In this document: positions 11,106-23,659 of the stretch, piece by piece
Position numbering within the stretch: position 1 is the stretch's first letter
Layout: each line of letters opens with the position of its first letter
From: Allacma fusca
Taxonomy: Eukaryota > Arthropoda > Collembola > Symphypleona > Sminthuridae
Assembly (NCBI GenBank): GCA_947179485.1
Contig: OX359250.1
Span: forward strand, 17,528,539 to 17,592,538
Reading direction: 5' to 3'
Length of the DNA stretch: 64,000 bases
The notes under the pieces: model-generated
Database searches by the model: none
Told to the model about the DNA's origin: nothing
Seen by the model: the letters and a program-made list of their open reading frames with translations, nothing else
Program-made: the position numbers and the translations under genes

Positions 11106-14100
11106 TGAATATTGACTTGATATTGGAACCAATAAAGAAATGTTACATTTACTTACATAAACTCATTAAAAGTAGCAAGTGATCATGTAGTATTTTCGCA
11201 TAAATTATTTCAGGCCAAACTTGAAATGTTTGGCTTCAAAGGGATTTGGAAGGGTTTGATTCGAGACGGCGAGAACGATATTTCGACACCCGGATCGGAC
11301 AGGAATTTAGCCTTATGTTCCCATTATTGTCGGGACAGGACTGGAGATAATCATTTTTAAATACCGGGACGGAACTATTCTACTGAACCTATATAAGTGT
11401 GTCATGTCTGCTTCAATAAAATACAGAGAGACAGCTTAGATTACCTTAATTGGTAAGTAGGAAAGAAACATGTGGAACTGACTGAGAAGCTTCTTACTTT
11501 CCCTCCGGAATCATTACCAATCCAATTAAGTTTATGAATATTCAATGAAGTATTCATTTTTAAAACCCATTTTCTTCTCCCATTACATGTCTGCAAAAAG
11601 CCACACATCAATCGATTCCGCTGTATATATTGAAAGCTGGAGGGGTGAGTAGGCATTACCACCTTTGTATTTATGGTAAGATCCCTGATGAGAATTTCCC
11701 TTGAAGCTAAAGCTAAGGCTAGGATTAAGATTCCCCTGAGGAATAAAGTTTTGTAATAATTATTGTAATTGTTTTGAGAATGTACGTAGGATTACATAGT
11801 ATCTTCCTCATGTTTTTAGTGTGATTACTTGCATATCGGGACCGTTCAAATAATTCCTAAAACAAGGGTAGTAAGTTACTTCAATGCTTAAATTACGGGG
11901 GACTTTTGGAGCCACCTTGAAACGAAAACGCAATTTTTGAACGATCGTTCAATACTTGCTTCTGATAAAAAAAATCCTTACAAAAAAAAACAGAGTCATA
12001 AGGCAATTTAGTCCTGAGGCCCCTCCTCCGAAGAAAAGCGTTCAAAAATGCTATTGCAAGTATTTTTGCAACAGTGGCTTCGGCTTATGTCCCAACATGA
12101 CTGATAAGACTTATTTGATGGGTTAATGTTGATTGTTTCTAATTTTCAAATCATCGCTGATCCACGTGGAGGCGCTATTGATATGGGTTGAGTTGGAAGC
12201 ACAGTATTGTTTTTAATAACTTTTATAAAAGATGTATGTCACTATGTTGTTGAGTACAAGTTAATTCAAGCCTTTAGACTAAATGCTGGATGTCGTGACA
12301 ATTGAAATTGAGCATCACAATTGATGTGCATGGTATAATACCCTTATAAATAATTAAATTCTGAAGCTTTTTTCGATGCTACAGACGACGTAAAATGAAC
12401 TTACTCTATAGTATACATATGCGTGATTGTACGCCTATACACGTTTGCATATTACCGATGGGCGGTCAGAGATGTTTCTTTCTGATGAACTGTTACTTAC
12501 TTTCTTTTTATTATTTTAACGCATGATAACTTCCGGGGTTCGCGAGGAGGATTACGTGCATAAAATGTGACTGTAGCTATTTTTTCAGGAATTAACATCG
12601 AATCTATTTTTATTCTGTACAGTTGTGTTGCTTATTTGACGTTGTGAACTACACGCTGTTTATATGTACAGTAAATTGAGCATAGAATTCAACTTCACCG
12701 CCCACTGAAAATTTGACTGGTCCCTTAGCCCCAGAAAATTTTACTGCACTCACAATCAGTTCAGCAAAAATATCTCAGACCGTCCATCAGTGCTGGGATA
12801 TTAATCTTCATGGAGGTAATTACTAAATTATTTAATTTCCCCTTTCATAGAAATAAAATGAATTGTCTGTCATTGACTATGAAGTTATAATATATTCACG
12901 AGAAACAGATAGCCAGACATTCACATTGGTGACTTTTCCTTCACTGCGGCCCTAAACATTTGAGTTAATATACTAAAAAAAAAACTACGGATTTAATTAT
13001 ACTAAAAAAAATTAGGGTAAATTTTTACAATGAATTTGAACCATGATAACGCCTTAAAATGCCCAAAAACCGGACGTTTTCAAAAGCAGCCCAAGTTGCT
13101 CAAAAACTGGCCAGGCATTTCGGGCATTGTCAGCTGGGCGGGCAAAAACTCCAGGACATATTCAATCGACATAACCTACTACGTACGAGAGACTTAAAAA
13201 TTTTAATTTAGGATTTAAATCTCTAAATCTAGTAGTAAGTAAAATTTTGCAGAAAGCCCTGCTTTGCGGTGGCAAGTGCTTGGGAACTGCGGTTGGGTCT
13301 CATTGACTGACACAGGAATGCTTGCCATATTTTTCTGTTATTAGAGAATGAAATCGATTGATTTTGATGATTTGATTTGGATTTATTTTCGGTTTTGAGG
13401 TATTTGGTTAGTGTTGTGTTGTAATGACATTTCAATAGGGCACCCTTTTCCTGGGCCTGGAGACCCCGGTATGCTTAGATTTACTGGCGCCCCAATTATC
13501 TTGTGTGATAAAACGGATATCCCTGTAGTTATTGGGACCTTCATTGGGTCATTGAGTGCTGGTTCCAAACTTAGGGAACAATCTTGGAACAAGCAGGGAC
13601 CGCAATGCGACGGCGGCTATGATTCAGAAATAATCTGTTTGAGAGCTTGCTACAAAGTACGGAAATAACTCACATGAAGGAGGACCCAGAAAGTATCCCC
13701 CAGTAATTTTCAATATCGCCAGAAATAATTGCTAGTAAATATCTTGGTGCTTCCGGGGAATTTTATACAACCCATGGGGACTTATCAGGTTATTACCAAG
13801 AAGGTTCCAAACAGCTCTGAGTATAAGCTGCCTAGTCTTTTGAGATATGCAATGTTGTTGCCCAGCAGCTTTTTTAAAGTAACTGGTAATGTTTCTAGGG
13901 CTACCGTCGATCCCCGTGTAGGTTTGCTTTTGCCTTAAAGGTTATTATCTAATTTATATTTGTACTTTCCGTACCAAGCTAAAACCTTCCGGTCTGACTA
14001 AATTCTTGTCCTAAGCGTTTCGTGTGACGCTAGTTTTGGATCCAATGGAAATTGGTTCAAGTGATTGTAAGTATGTACCATAAAGAGATTGAGGGGAAAG

Positions 14101-16905
14101 GGGTCTTGAGGTGTGGACTTCATATATTTTAAGTATGCTTATACCATGGCATAACACATTCTTGAGATTTTTAGAGTCTCTTGTCGTTATATGTACGTTT
14201 TAGATGATTTAGCAGCCTTCACGGTTTTCTATGTAATCTTTGTACATTTGAGAACATTTTTGGTCGTTCTAGTTTACAATGAACACAAGCTCACCTTTTA
14301 CACTAACTTTAGTTAGTAAGTTTTTTTGCTGCATTGAGGAAAAGTTCTTTTACTCTAAACCTTCCTACAATTTTATTAGTAGTGCTGAATGAAAACATCC
14401 CTAACATACATGAAAAGGTAAATCTGCCGCAGTGGTTTCCACATGTTTGAACATTTTGAATAATTTCAAATAAAATTCTCTTGATTCACTGATTTAGCAC
14501 TTTTTACGATTTTCGGAAGAAATATGATTTTGAAATTCGTTAGCATCAGTATTCATAAAACTCGCTTCGAATCTACTGATATTGCATCAAGAATAATTAC
14601 TGTTATCTTTGTTGCTACATTAAATTAAATTGTTTGTTCACCCATATCGGATTTTCAAGGAATTTTTTTTTGCTAAACATTTAATGGACACAATAATTTA
14701 CTTTTCTCAAAAATCAACAAATACCTTTCTGAAGTCAGGCCAAATGAGCACATGTACTGGAATCAAAAACTACATAATTGCAAGTTTACATTATACTAGA
14801 ACTTATCCTTACAATTCCAGTTCCATCGTTACGATATATGTATAGACATTCAAAATATTACAATTCACTTGCTGGTCAACACTTAGTTTCATATTTATAC
14901 TTTATACTATCTATATGGATCAGTAATATCTATATGGCTTGTAAGTAATGTCATTCTTTTAGAATACTCAAATGAGCCTCAAATGACAGTAAATATTGAT
15001 GCTTTTGCCAGCTTTTATGAAATCAGGATTAAATTCATCATCAGACGACAGTAAGCGTTTTTTAATATGACTTGTACCATTAACTTTAGTATGTAAAATA
15101 ATTCAGTAACAAATGTACCTTTTATGTAAAAAACGCCTTGGAAATCAGTATCAGGCTGTAATGGTCAAAAATCAATATCAAAGTCGGAAGTTATTAGTAA
15201 TTAAATATGTTTATTCCGATTTCCTATTCAATTGTTAAACAATGTTAAAAAACAATTTCAGTACTTTATTTTGTGAAGCCTTGTCATAAGTTTTGATATT
15301 TTATGTCTGGAAGGTTCAGTGCAGTCATCTATTTGATGTCAAATTTTAGGTCCACAAAAATTGCTACAAAATACCATCCGGATGGATTTATTATCGCATG
15401 TATTACAAGAAACATAAAATCCAACTTTTTATTGATACCATTATTCTAATTCTTACTCACCAAACATAATTACTCCAAATATGTTTGATGTTCGAGAAAT
15501 GAGTTTTGGGTGAACCTGATACACTTCCTCGTGTTTCAGTAGCTCCTACATTCAATGTCTTCATATGTTTTAATATTTTGCTGTAACGGAATGAATACAT
15601 AGAACATATTTGCAGATAACGTGCTGCCTAATCTGTCTCATGCCCAATGTATACAATATCAAAGGATAGTGCATATACCAGATGTTTAACTTCCCCAGTC
15701 TTTGAGGGAGATTTTGTCTTTTGAATTTGGGGCACAGTTGGGCCATTTCCTTCGGTCCATACGCCAAATTGAATTATATACTACTGACCTATATAAAAAT
15801 GGCAAAAGTTTATCATAGGTGTAGCCTCATCCCCTGATCTCAGCATTTGCTTTTCAGGTGGTAATAAATTTTTAGAACTCATGTCATTTTGAAGCTTAAA
15901 GTCTTTACACCAATAATCTTCACGAGCATTTAAGGCAATGCTGAGGTAGCGTCTCGCTGTTTGGGTTTTACCATAATCTTAAATCACCCTAATTGTATGA
16001 TGCCCAATTCAACTCTGATGGTCCAACGAATAGTGCTTTACCTATAATTATGAGAGCATCACAATTCAGGTCCAAGTTAATAAAAAGTTAATAAAAAGAC
16101 CGGCAGTCCGGTATAATAATTTTAATATCCGGGATTTGGCGTTGTCTTCACTGGAGCCCGACAAACACTTACAGGTTGCAAAGTAGTTTTGCCGATTGAA
16201 TTCACTGTGGGAGAGGTAAGCTTGCAAACAAATGTTCAAAAAATCTTTTTTACGTATTTAAGTGTCCAAATTTAAAGCGCATTTTTAGGCAAAATAAGAA
16301 TCCTTGTAACTTGCTTAATAACATCACTAACGCATACTTCAGGACAATAGTAATTTGTTTTTGGAACTTTTGGAGTGCCAATGTTGAAATGTTTTACCCT
16401 GTGCCCCTGGCCCGGAAAAATGTAGTCTGCCCGTAACTTCAACGCTATATTAGACTTCGACTCTCTATCCGGGTATAATGACGGGTCTGGAATAAATTTC
16501 TACATCGAGATATACACCTGAACATTCGATGGATGTAAATTTTGAGGAGTTTGTTGATCAAACATGAGTGTTGCGGACATCCTGTAGCCCTGCAGATCCG
16601 TCCTTGAACATAAGTTCAACAACTTGATATTTTATTATACTCAAGTATTGTTGCTAACTTTTCATGGCATTCCTTCCTAGCCAGGCGAAGGCACTTCTGT
16701 TGTATAGCTGGACGTATGCCGCCCTACACTGTGATCCTGTGATAAATTCACACCCCAGGATCAATAGCGGGGAATTCATAGGAGGCGTAACATAGAGAAC
16801 AGAGACTGTATTGGTTTTCAGTGCAGACATTTATGGGTTATTATAACACATGTCTCGTTTTCCTACCCTATCACGAGTATTTTAAGCTATAAATTACAAA
16901 TTGGG
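11106..16905. other. Long intergenic stretch, no recognisable gene
   Basis: Contains GGGAC-rich degenerate sequence at about 11.26-11.40 kb, two moderate open frames at 13411-13668 and 13729-13938 (plus) without recognisable domains, and otherwise anonymous AT-rich DNA. No RNA gene or clear transposon end was found. Confidence 0.45.
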
Positions 16906-16913
16906 GTTGGTAA

Positions 16914-17698
16914 CACGGAAGGGAAATCAGAACAATATGAATTGGAATTTCAGTAAAATATAATTATACTTTTCAATTTGGATTCTAATTTTGAATGTCC
17001 TTTGAAATGCCGATTCCAATATGTTTGCATATTTGCTACATTTGAATTTAAATAATTACTTTTTGGATACTCTCACAAATCATAACAATAGAACTATTCA
17101 ATCGCAAAATCATAATGTCATTGATTGTTTCAGTAGACAAGTTACAGCACAGATCATTTAATATGAATTCAAACCGCAGAGACACGTCCAACTGAAACTT
17201 GAGTACCCGGAAAAACGGGAACAGATTCCATCACGTTTATGTTTTGTTAGTGTTTGCAAATGCATTTGTTAGAAGACATGTCTTACGTAAAATGTTCTGC
17301 TACAGAATTTGTTTCATTCCTCTCCATGATGAGTGAAAGATTTCAGTATTAGGAATTTGTGATGATTTTTAATCTCAAAACATATTTTTCTCCCGTTAGA
17401 CCAACGCAGGCTTAAAAATCCAAATATGGCTGTAAGTCCAAGTGATTTTAAGTATCATAAAGTATGATAAAGCAGGCATCATTCGTCCGTTAAACTTCCG
17501 TTACGTAGCCTATGCAATAATTACTTTTTGGAATTCATGAGAAAATATTTGACTACCATTTCGAATAACAATATTTTTTCGACTTCAATTTCGGATACAA
17601 ATATTTTTACTGGGCAAATTATTTTCCGAATCCAATATGGATTAAGTTACGTCAATTTTTTAATACAATTCCGTTTCGAATTCAAATTCTCGTCCCTG
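16914..17698. mobile_element. hAT-like non-autonomous element (CACGGA...TCCCTG ends)
   Basis: The flanks GTTGGTAA (16906-16913) and GTTGCTAA (17699-17706) form an 8-bp target duplication with one mismatch. The right end read inward starts CAGGGACGAGAATTTG and the left starts CACGGAAGGGAAATC, so the terminal repeat is short and imperfect. Both subterminal regions are rich in GAATT/GGAATT words, and ATAATTACTTTTTGGA occurs twice inside. No coding sequence was recognised. Weaker case than the element at 1900. Confidence 0.55.
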
Positions 17699-17706
17699 GT
17701 TGCTAA

Positions 17707-20700
17707 CTAGACAAGATTTTAGCAATTGTCCAAGCGTGGGTAGGTTAGAAAGAATGCTCTATTATTTCGGCAGGGGTAGGCGATTCCCTATTAAATATGA
17801 TCGTTCTTATCGTCCAAAGTTCATGGTTAACATTTTTCACAATAATCCTTGGTGAGAATTTCATGTCAAAAAAAGTTATAATATTTCCCTGCTCTCTGTA
17901 CAATAGTGGAATGAATTTCACTCCAATATTCCAAGCTAATAAATGTTGTTTACATTGATAGCTAACCTGATTCCAGGTCGCGGGTGCCTACTTTATTTAT
18001 TTCGGAAATGAAAAATCGGAACAAATAGAATTTTCCAAGAAACATCTCAGTTTTTCATCAGTAATTTGACTCCTGTGACCTTAGTTAACGGTATAGGACT
18101 ACGCCTGTATTTCAAAATCAGCATGAAAATTCTCTTCAAAATAGGAGAATCTAAAAGCTCCCACCAGGACTGTTTATTGACAGTCGAGGTCAAAATTTAC
18201 CTAATATTATTGCGTTATGAATTACTTGAACGGATGCCCTTGGTTAATTATGTGCCCCAGTGTCTTCTGTATATGCCATTTTTAGGTTTAATTTGATTTT
18301 ATAACATTTGCAGCATATAAATAATAAATTACTTACAATCTTATATTATCCACCCCATGATATTGTATCCTCCATTTGATGGTGTATAAATACTACTAGC
18401 GGTATGCTTATGTCTTTTATGCTGACTAGTCAGTGATCAAATATACTCATTTTTCAAATCGGAATTCGCATTTATGATTTTCTGTTCCACTAAAAGTCTC
18501 TTATGTGATGTGCTACTAGCAATAAACATTTTTCTAGGAAGCACTTAATTGATACGTGTGTATGTAATTTTATACACACATATAATACATACTAAATTGA
18601 GGGAAGGTGCATACTAAATAGTCCTTTGATATGAATACGAGCCCTCACTCCGCTAGTTGAGAGATGCATGTGAATTGAATCACAAGAGAAATATTACTTT
18701 TATCCAAAAAAAAATGAAATTATTGGGTGGAGGGATAACAAATTTTATTCAGCCGTCATGCGAGGCACTTACCCTGGAAAGATATAGGAATTTATGGAAA
18801 GAGAAACGGTAGATAAGGACAAGAGTATGTACATACATAGTTTATGAGGAGAGGAGACCATGACCTGAAGAACTTTTCCCCGATACTTGATACTCCGGTC
18901 GTACTTTCCACCAACTTTCTGATATACTTTTCAACTCGGAGAATTCCCACAGCCATTCCAACCAGCTCACCTTGACTCCATTGTGTAACTAAACTAGTCT
19001 GATCTTGTGCCACATTAGAGCCATCGGACCCTTTCAGCGTACACATATGGGAGCTGCTCCTGTCTTTATTGAATTGGGAAGGGTGGAAATTATTTGTCAT
19101 TCTTAGATTTTTCTCGATTTACGTCATTGTCTCCATATCCGTAAAGACTCTATAGTCCGGGATATTTTGTCGCATAAAATACATGTTTTCAAAAAGAATT
19201 TCCCCTTTATCTTCCCTGCGGGGTTTTTCATACGAGCACTCCATCAATATTCCATCCCATGTGCCATACTTAATGCTGCGACTTCCAGTCTTTCATTTTT
19301 TCGTCAGCGTCGAATTTCATATGTACTTGCAAAAATTTATGCAATACAACTTTAATACACATGTACCACTAAATACGCTGAAAGGATTACAAAGCCTCTT
19401 ACAATATGGCCCCCAAAGTGTATATATTATAGGTCAACCTTCAACCGTAACCGTTTCTCCAGACGTCCAGGACATATCGATGGAAGGGTTTCATTTGCGA
19501 TGCACTCCGTTTTAACTCATTTACAACCATAATGAGCAAAAGGTTCTTTCCCGGATGTATTCGGCTCATTACCCCTTTAAATGTTAATAAACGTTCTATT
19601 TTTACAGCTGAATAACTCTATCCTATTGGATTATGTTATACTGTACAGTACTGTCATTTAATTATATCAGAGCGTACTTACGCGTATAGTTCGGAGTCCG
19701 CAGGTCAAGTATCCTATGTTGATAGGGAGGCCGGCGTTGCTGTAAGGGATTGTCTGGTCACATTTAAATTTCCCGCGGGTCATAGCGCACGGCAAATCTA
19801 TCACCTATCACATTGATGACAGATGACGAGCACATACGGATAACGGTCTCTGAGCGTCGTGTCGCCTTGACGGGACATTTCCGTCCTCAGCACGTGACTT
19901 CCATGGAGTTCCCAATGATTTTTGTCAATAAAGCAGAACTTGTGTACATGCTTGTTGTTGACGTAGATGATGTTGTCTATTGACTTTGGCGTTGACACCA
20001 CTTCCTTACTCCCAAAATCTATTACCGGCAAAGTTGAACTCTGAACTGTTTACGGATCTGTAAAAACGTGGACAAACTCCCCTCAATCGATCGTACACCG
20101 TCCGATCCTGACAGGCATTACGTACTATTAACTTTGAAGAGAAGGCAATTTCCTATTCGCTTAAGTTTCGACTCATGGCTGTAAATAAAAGTCAAGGTCA
20201 GGCAATTGATTGGCTTGGGATTTATTATCCCTCGCTTGTTTTTACGGCTTTGCAATTATTATATGTTGCTTGCGTCGTGAGGAAAGGAAAAGTTAAAATA
20301 ATTATTATTGTTGCTCAACTACGAGAATAAAATGATATATTTTTTTACTATAGGTGAAAAGTTTTCAAGGAAGTATTTCAAACTTGTTCGAATTGTTTAA
20401 AATAGCTCCTAGGCGTGATCTACAGAACCAACATGGGGAATTGGCAGGCCCTTAATGGGAATGGGAAGTTCCCAAGGGCGCTCAACCATATTTTTGTACT
20501 TCCTTCAAATATTTGTAAGAAACTCTGAAGGAACAATTTCACGGAAGAAAACTAGCCGTCTCTTGCAAAAATATGGCCTTCGCGGGCTTTCTTGCTAGTA
20601 CCATAGTATTGAGGGAGGTAACAGTAAAATATGGTCACGCATTACTTTTAAACTATTGTGGATTTAGGGATGGAGGCACGAATTCAAGAAGGGTAATCTA

Positions 20701-22207
20701 ATGAAATGTTAATTCGGAAAGCTAAATTGTTTACCAGCACGCGGGGTTAAATTCACTGAATAAATGAACATTCATTTAGGTCTCAATACTGTAGATAATT
20801 TGAATGGCTTTATACCCTGAAATATTTTTACATCCAGTAAGAACTGAGAGTCGCAGTTCCGGAGTATCCATCGCTACTCCTGGAAAGAATTTATTGCAAT
20901 CTATAATTGCCTTTTCCCCGAGCCGATAGAAAGCAGTCTAGGACACTTTTGTCACACGGGTCAAAAAGTCAAGTCGGAATCTTATGTGTGTATTTCAATG
21001 TTGATTTGTAGGGAATTCAATGGATTTCCAGTGAGCACTAGCATTATTTGTGTGGAAATAAAAAGAAAGTTGAATTCTTTACAAATTCCAACTTTGCCGT
21101 ACGTTTATTACCTCTCTGACGACAAACATTAACCTGGTCACTGAATTCTTTAGAGCAACTGACACTAAAGCTACAAACTGTCAAAAAAGAACTAATCCTT
21201 TATATTGGCTAGATGGTAGTCAGTCGTTTATAATAACGCCCTCTATCGTTGTTGAGCAAAATGGATGTTAAATTTTGTTTTTTGTCAGTTCTAAACTCTG
21301 GGCCTGCTCTGATGCCGGAACAGTATTCAAAACTTTTCTAGATATTGCTGAATGATGTAAATCGAATTCACAAACAATCAAGTGTCCAAAATCCAACATT
21401 CCAGTTATATTCCTCACTATACATTTCATCAAACTGAAGTCAAACTTGAAAATTACATATGAATTCCAGAACTACCCTCGTTCCCAGAGTAACAGCCAAA
21501 CTCTCAGATATTAATCTTTTTGTAAGTTCTCAATCTCCAAAAGTTCTATCTGTATAATTTCTGCAATGTACCTATGGACCAAAAAGTTATTTCTCTAGAT
21601 TCTGTCGTCAAAAATTGTTCTCGTATGGAGACTTTATTCACAAGAACCAAAATTAATTCACCAGTATAATTTACTATTTCCATCAAATGCTTATGATTGT
21701 GGTTAACAATAATTATACTTTCTTTATAACGTTTCTTTTGCTAAGTAAGCCTCTATAAGTTAACCCCCGAAGTAACTGTATACGCTTATTAAAGGGACAG
21801 TAGCCCATATTAATAAAACCTTACATATGTACATAATAAATTTTGAAACACTCCTCGTTCAAGTTTTTCCGAAGCCTTTGCATTTGAACCCCTTTGACAC
21901 AAACATTTTGTGCTGCAGTAATCGAAACTCGTAAAAATTAAGGAATCCAGCAATAGGTGACGTAGGGAGGTTGTGCAATGTTAGAACTTAAGTTACCCCC
22001 GTGACCTCTTACAATCCCTGATGATAATCCACTGTGAACAGGGTAGTGCCTGAAATGTCAGATCGCCATGGCCAAATATGTACATTCAATGTCTCCTCAA
22101 AACGCATGTAAGGAACGTGTCTCAACTCAAGGTTTTCAAACGTCCCTAAAAAGATAGTGCGCAGTAATTTTTACCTAAAGAGGGACTGTTATTATGGAAA
22201 TAAACAC
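17707..22207. other. Intergenic stretch with unrecognised open frames
   Basis: Minus-strand open frames at 18792-19100 and 19801-20031 have unusually mixed amino-acid composition for random AT-rich DNA. Neither matches a family I can name, and neither has convincing splice sites. A small inverted repeat (CCATATTTTTG / CAAAAATATGG) lies at 20487-20575. The rest is anonymous. Confidence 0.4.
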
Positions 22208-22210
22208 CAG

Positions 22211-23455
22211 GGCCCTATTTCATAAACATTACAATCCGACAATTACAAGTGAAAAGTGGCAAATTGTCAATTGAAATATGATTTCATAAACCGCAGTGTG
22301 ACAATGACCAGTGACAGGAAAAATTGACTGACAATGACAGGAAAAATTGACTGACAATGACAGGAAATTGTAAATGATTTACAATTATTACGTTTCATAT
22401 ACCAGCGTAATTACAAGTGACTTACAATTGTCGCTCAAAAGTGACAGTACCTGAAACCGCTGTCAAATTGTAAATAGAGTTCACTAAATTGTTTTGATAT
22501 AGTTTATAAATAATTATATATTGTATAATAGATTCCATTCTTTGGCTTACGTGGTTAACTTTATTAAACAAGCTAAATTATATGCAAGCTTTCGACATCT
22601 AACAAACTGTCATCTTCAGGCACTAATAAGCGAGTGAGAAATAATTTTCACAATTGAGAAAAAATACAATTTTTTAAAAATAAATTTTTGAGGAATGGAC
22701 ATTTCCTTAAAAATTATTTAAAAAAATTAGAAGCCATAATTTGTGGAATCAAAGGCTTCCATGCAACATCTAATAAAAAACCATCATTGACGTTCATCAA
22801 ACTCTTGCCGGATTGTTGGATTATTAAGCCTTCCTTAATCTTCCTTAATAAATGATTTGGTTCTTTCATAACTGATTTGGCGTTATCCCAGTCGATGGAT
22901 ATATATTGTATATAAATAATATTGATTTAGACAGATTTTACACAGTAAACTATGAATTTTTTACTCGATACAAGTAGTGAAAGGGCCAGAAAATGATCAA
23001 ATTTCTCGTGAAAGAGCAAGGGGAAAATTTAAACCCAAATCAATTTTGAAATCACAATTCATTCGACTTTATCGAATAATTAAGAATATCCAAATGCACA
23101 TTTAAATATATTGTGGGAAAAATTGGTGGAAAGCTTTTGCATAAAACTTCTCGCAATTTCGCATTAACACTCGAGCAACAGCTCTTGACTGCAATGACAT
23201 TGTTTAGAAACGGGTCACAATACCATGGGATTGGGTGTCAGCACGGTTTATCAAACCGAGTACTTGAATTGGCTTACTGTACGACACTTCCCGGGTCTTG
23301 GATATTACTCCTCAATGACAACTTGTAAATATGCATCAGTAATTACGGTTGGTTTGAGAATTGTTTATGAAACGCCTGTACTTGTAAATTGTCAATAATA
23401 CAATTGTACTTGTAAAATTGTCATTGTCGGGTTGTATTTTTTATGAAATAGGGCC
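22211..23455. mobile_element. Degenerate PIF/Harbinger DNA transposon
   Basis: The ends GGCCCTATTTCATAAA and TTTATGAAATAGGGCC are inverted, and similarity continues inward for about 45 bp through ACAATCCGACAATTACAAGT-like sequence. CAG trinucleotides flank both ends (22208-22210 and 23456-23458), fitting the 3-bp target duplications of this superfamily. A transposase piece lies at 23080-23328. A short tandem repeat of GACAATGACAGGAAAAATT occurs at about 22316-22370. The stretch 22570-22620 holds CATCTTCAGG- and GCTTTCGACATC-like strings resembling another retroelement end, possibly a secondary insertion. Confidence 0.8.
23080..23328 (+). pseudogene. Harbinger transposase N-terminal fragment (HARBI1-like)
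   Basis: The frame begins right after a TAA and reads LRISKCTFKYIVGKIGGKL, then HKTSRNFALTLEQQLLTAM, then SQYHGIGCQHGLSNR. This is the usual Harbinger order: a recognition-fold segment (RLSK.TFEYL), then LTPEQQLL, then the HGxGxxHGLS segment preceding the helix-turn-helix. The frame ends at 23328 well before any DDE catalytic residues, and stop codons interrupt the upstream part, so no functional enzyme is encoded. Its position inside inverted repeats of the matching superfamily strengthens both calls. Confidence 0.8.
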
Positions 23456-23458
23456 CAG

Positions 23459-23656
23459 GACCCTATTTCATAAACTTTACAATCCGACATTACAAGTAAA
23501 AAGTGACAAATTATAAATTGTCATTATAAATTTGGCTTCAAAAACACGTCAATCATATGTGAAATCATATATATGGTTCTTAATTGTAAATTGTTTTTTT
23601 ACACTTGTACTTGTAAAATTGTCATTGTCGAGTTGTAATGTTTATGAAATAGGGCC
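23459..23656. mobile_element. Short MITE related to the neighbouring Harbinger element
   Basis: 198 bp with ends GACCCTATTTCATAAA and TTTATGAAATAGGGCC, the same terminal and subterminal sequence as the 1245-bp element to its left. It starts immediately after the CAG that closes that element and is itself followed by CAG (23657-23659), giving CAG-element-CAG-element-CAG. It is a non-autonomous derivative with no coding capacity. Confidence 0.8.
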
Positions 23657-23659
23657 CAG

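Noticed and set aside
13411..13938. Two nearby plus-strand frames as a split gene
   Set aside because: No recognisable domain and no good donor/acceptor pair joining them.
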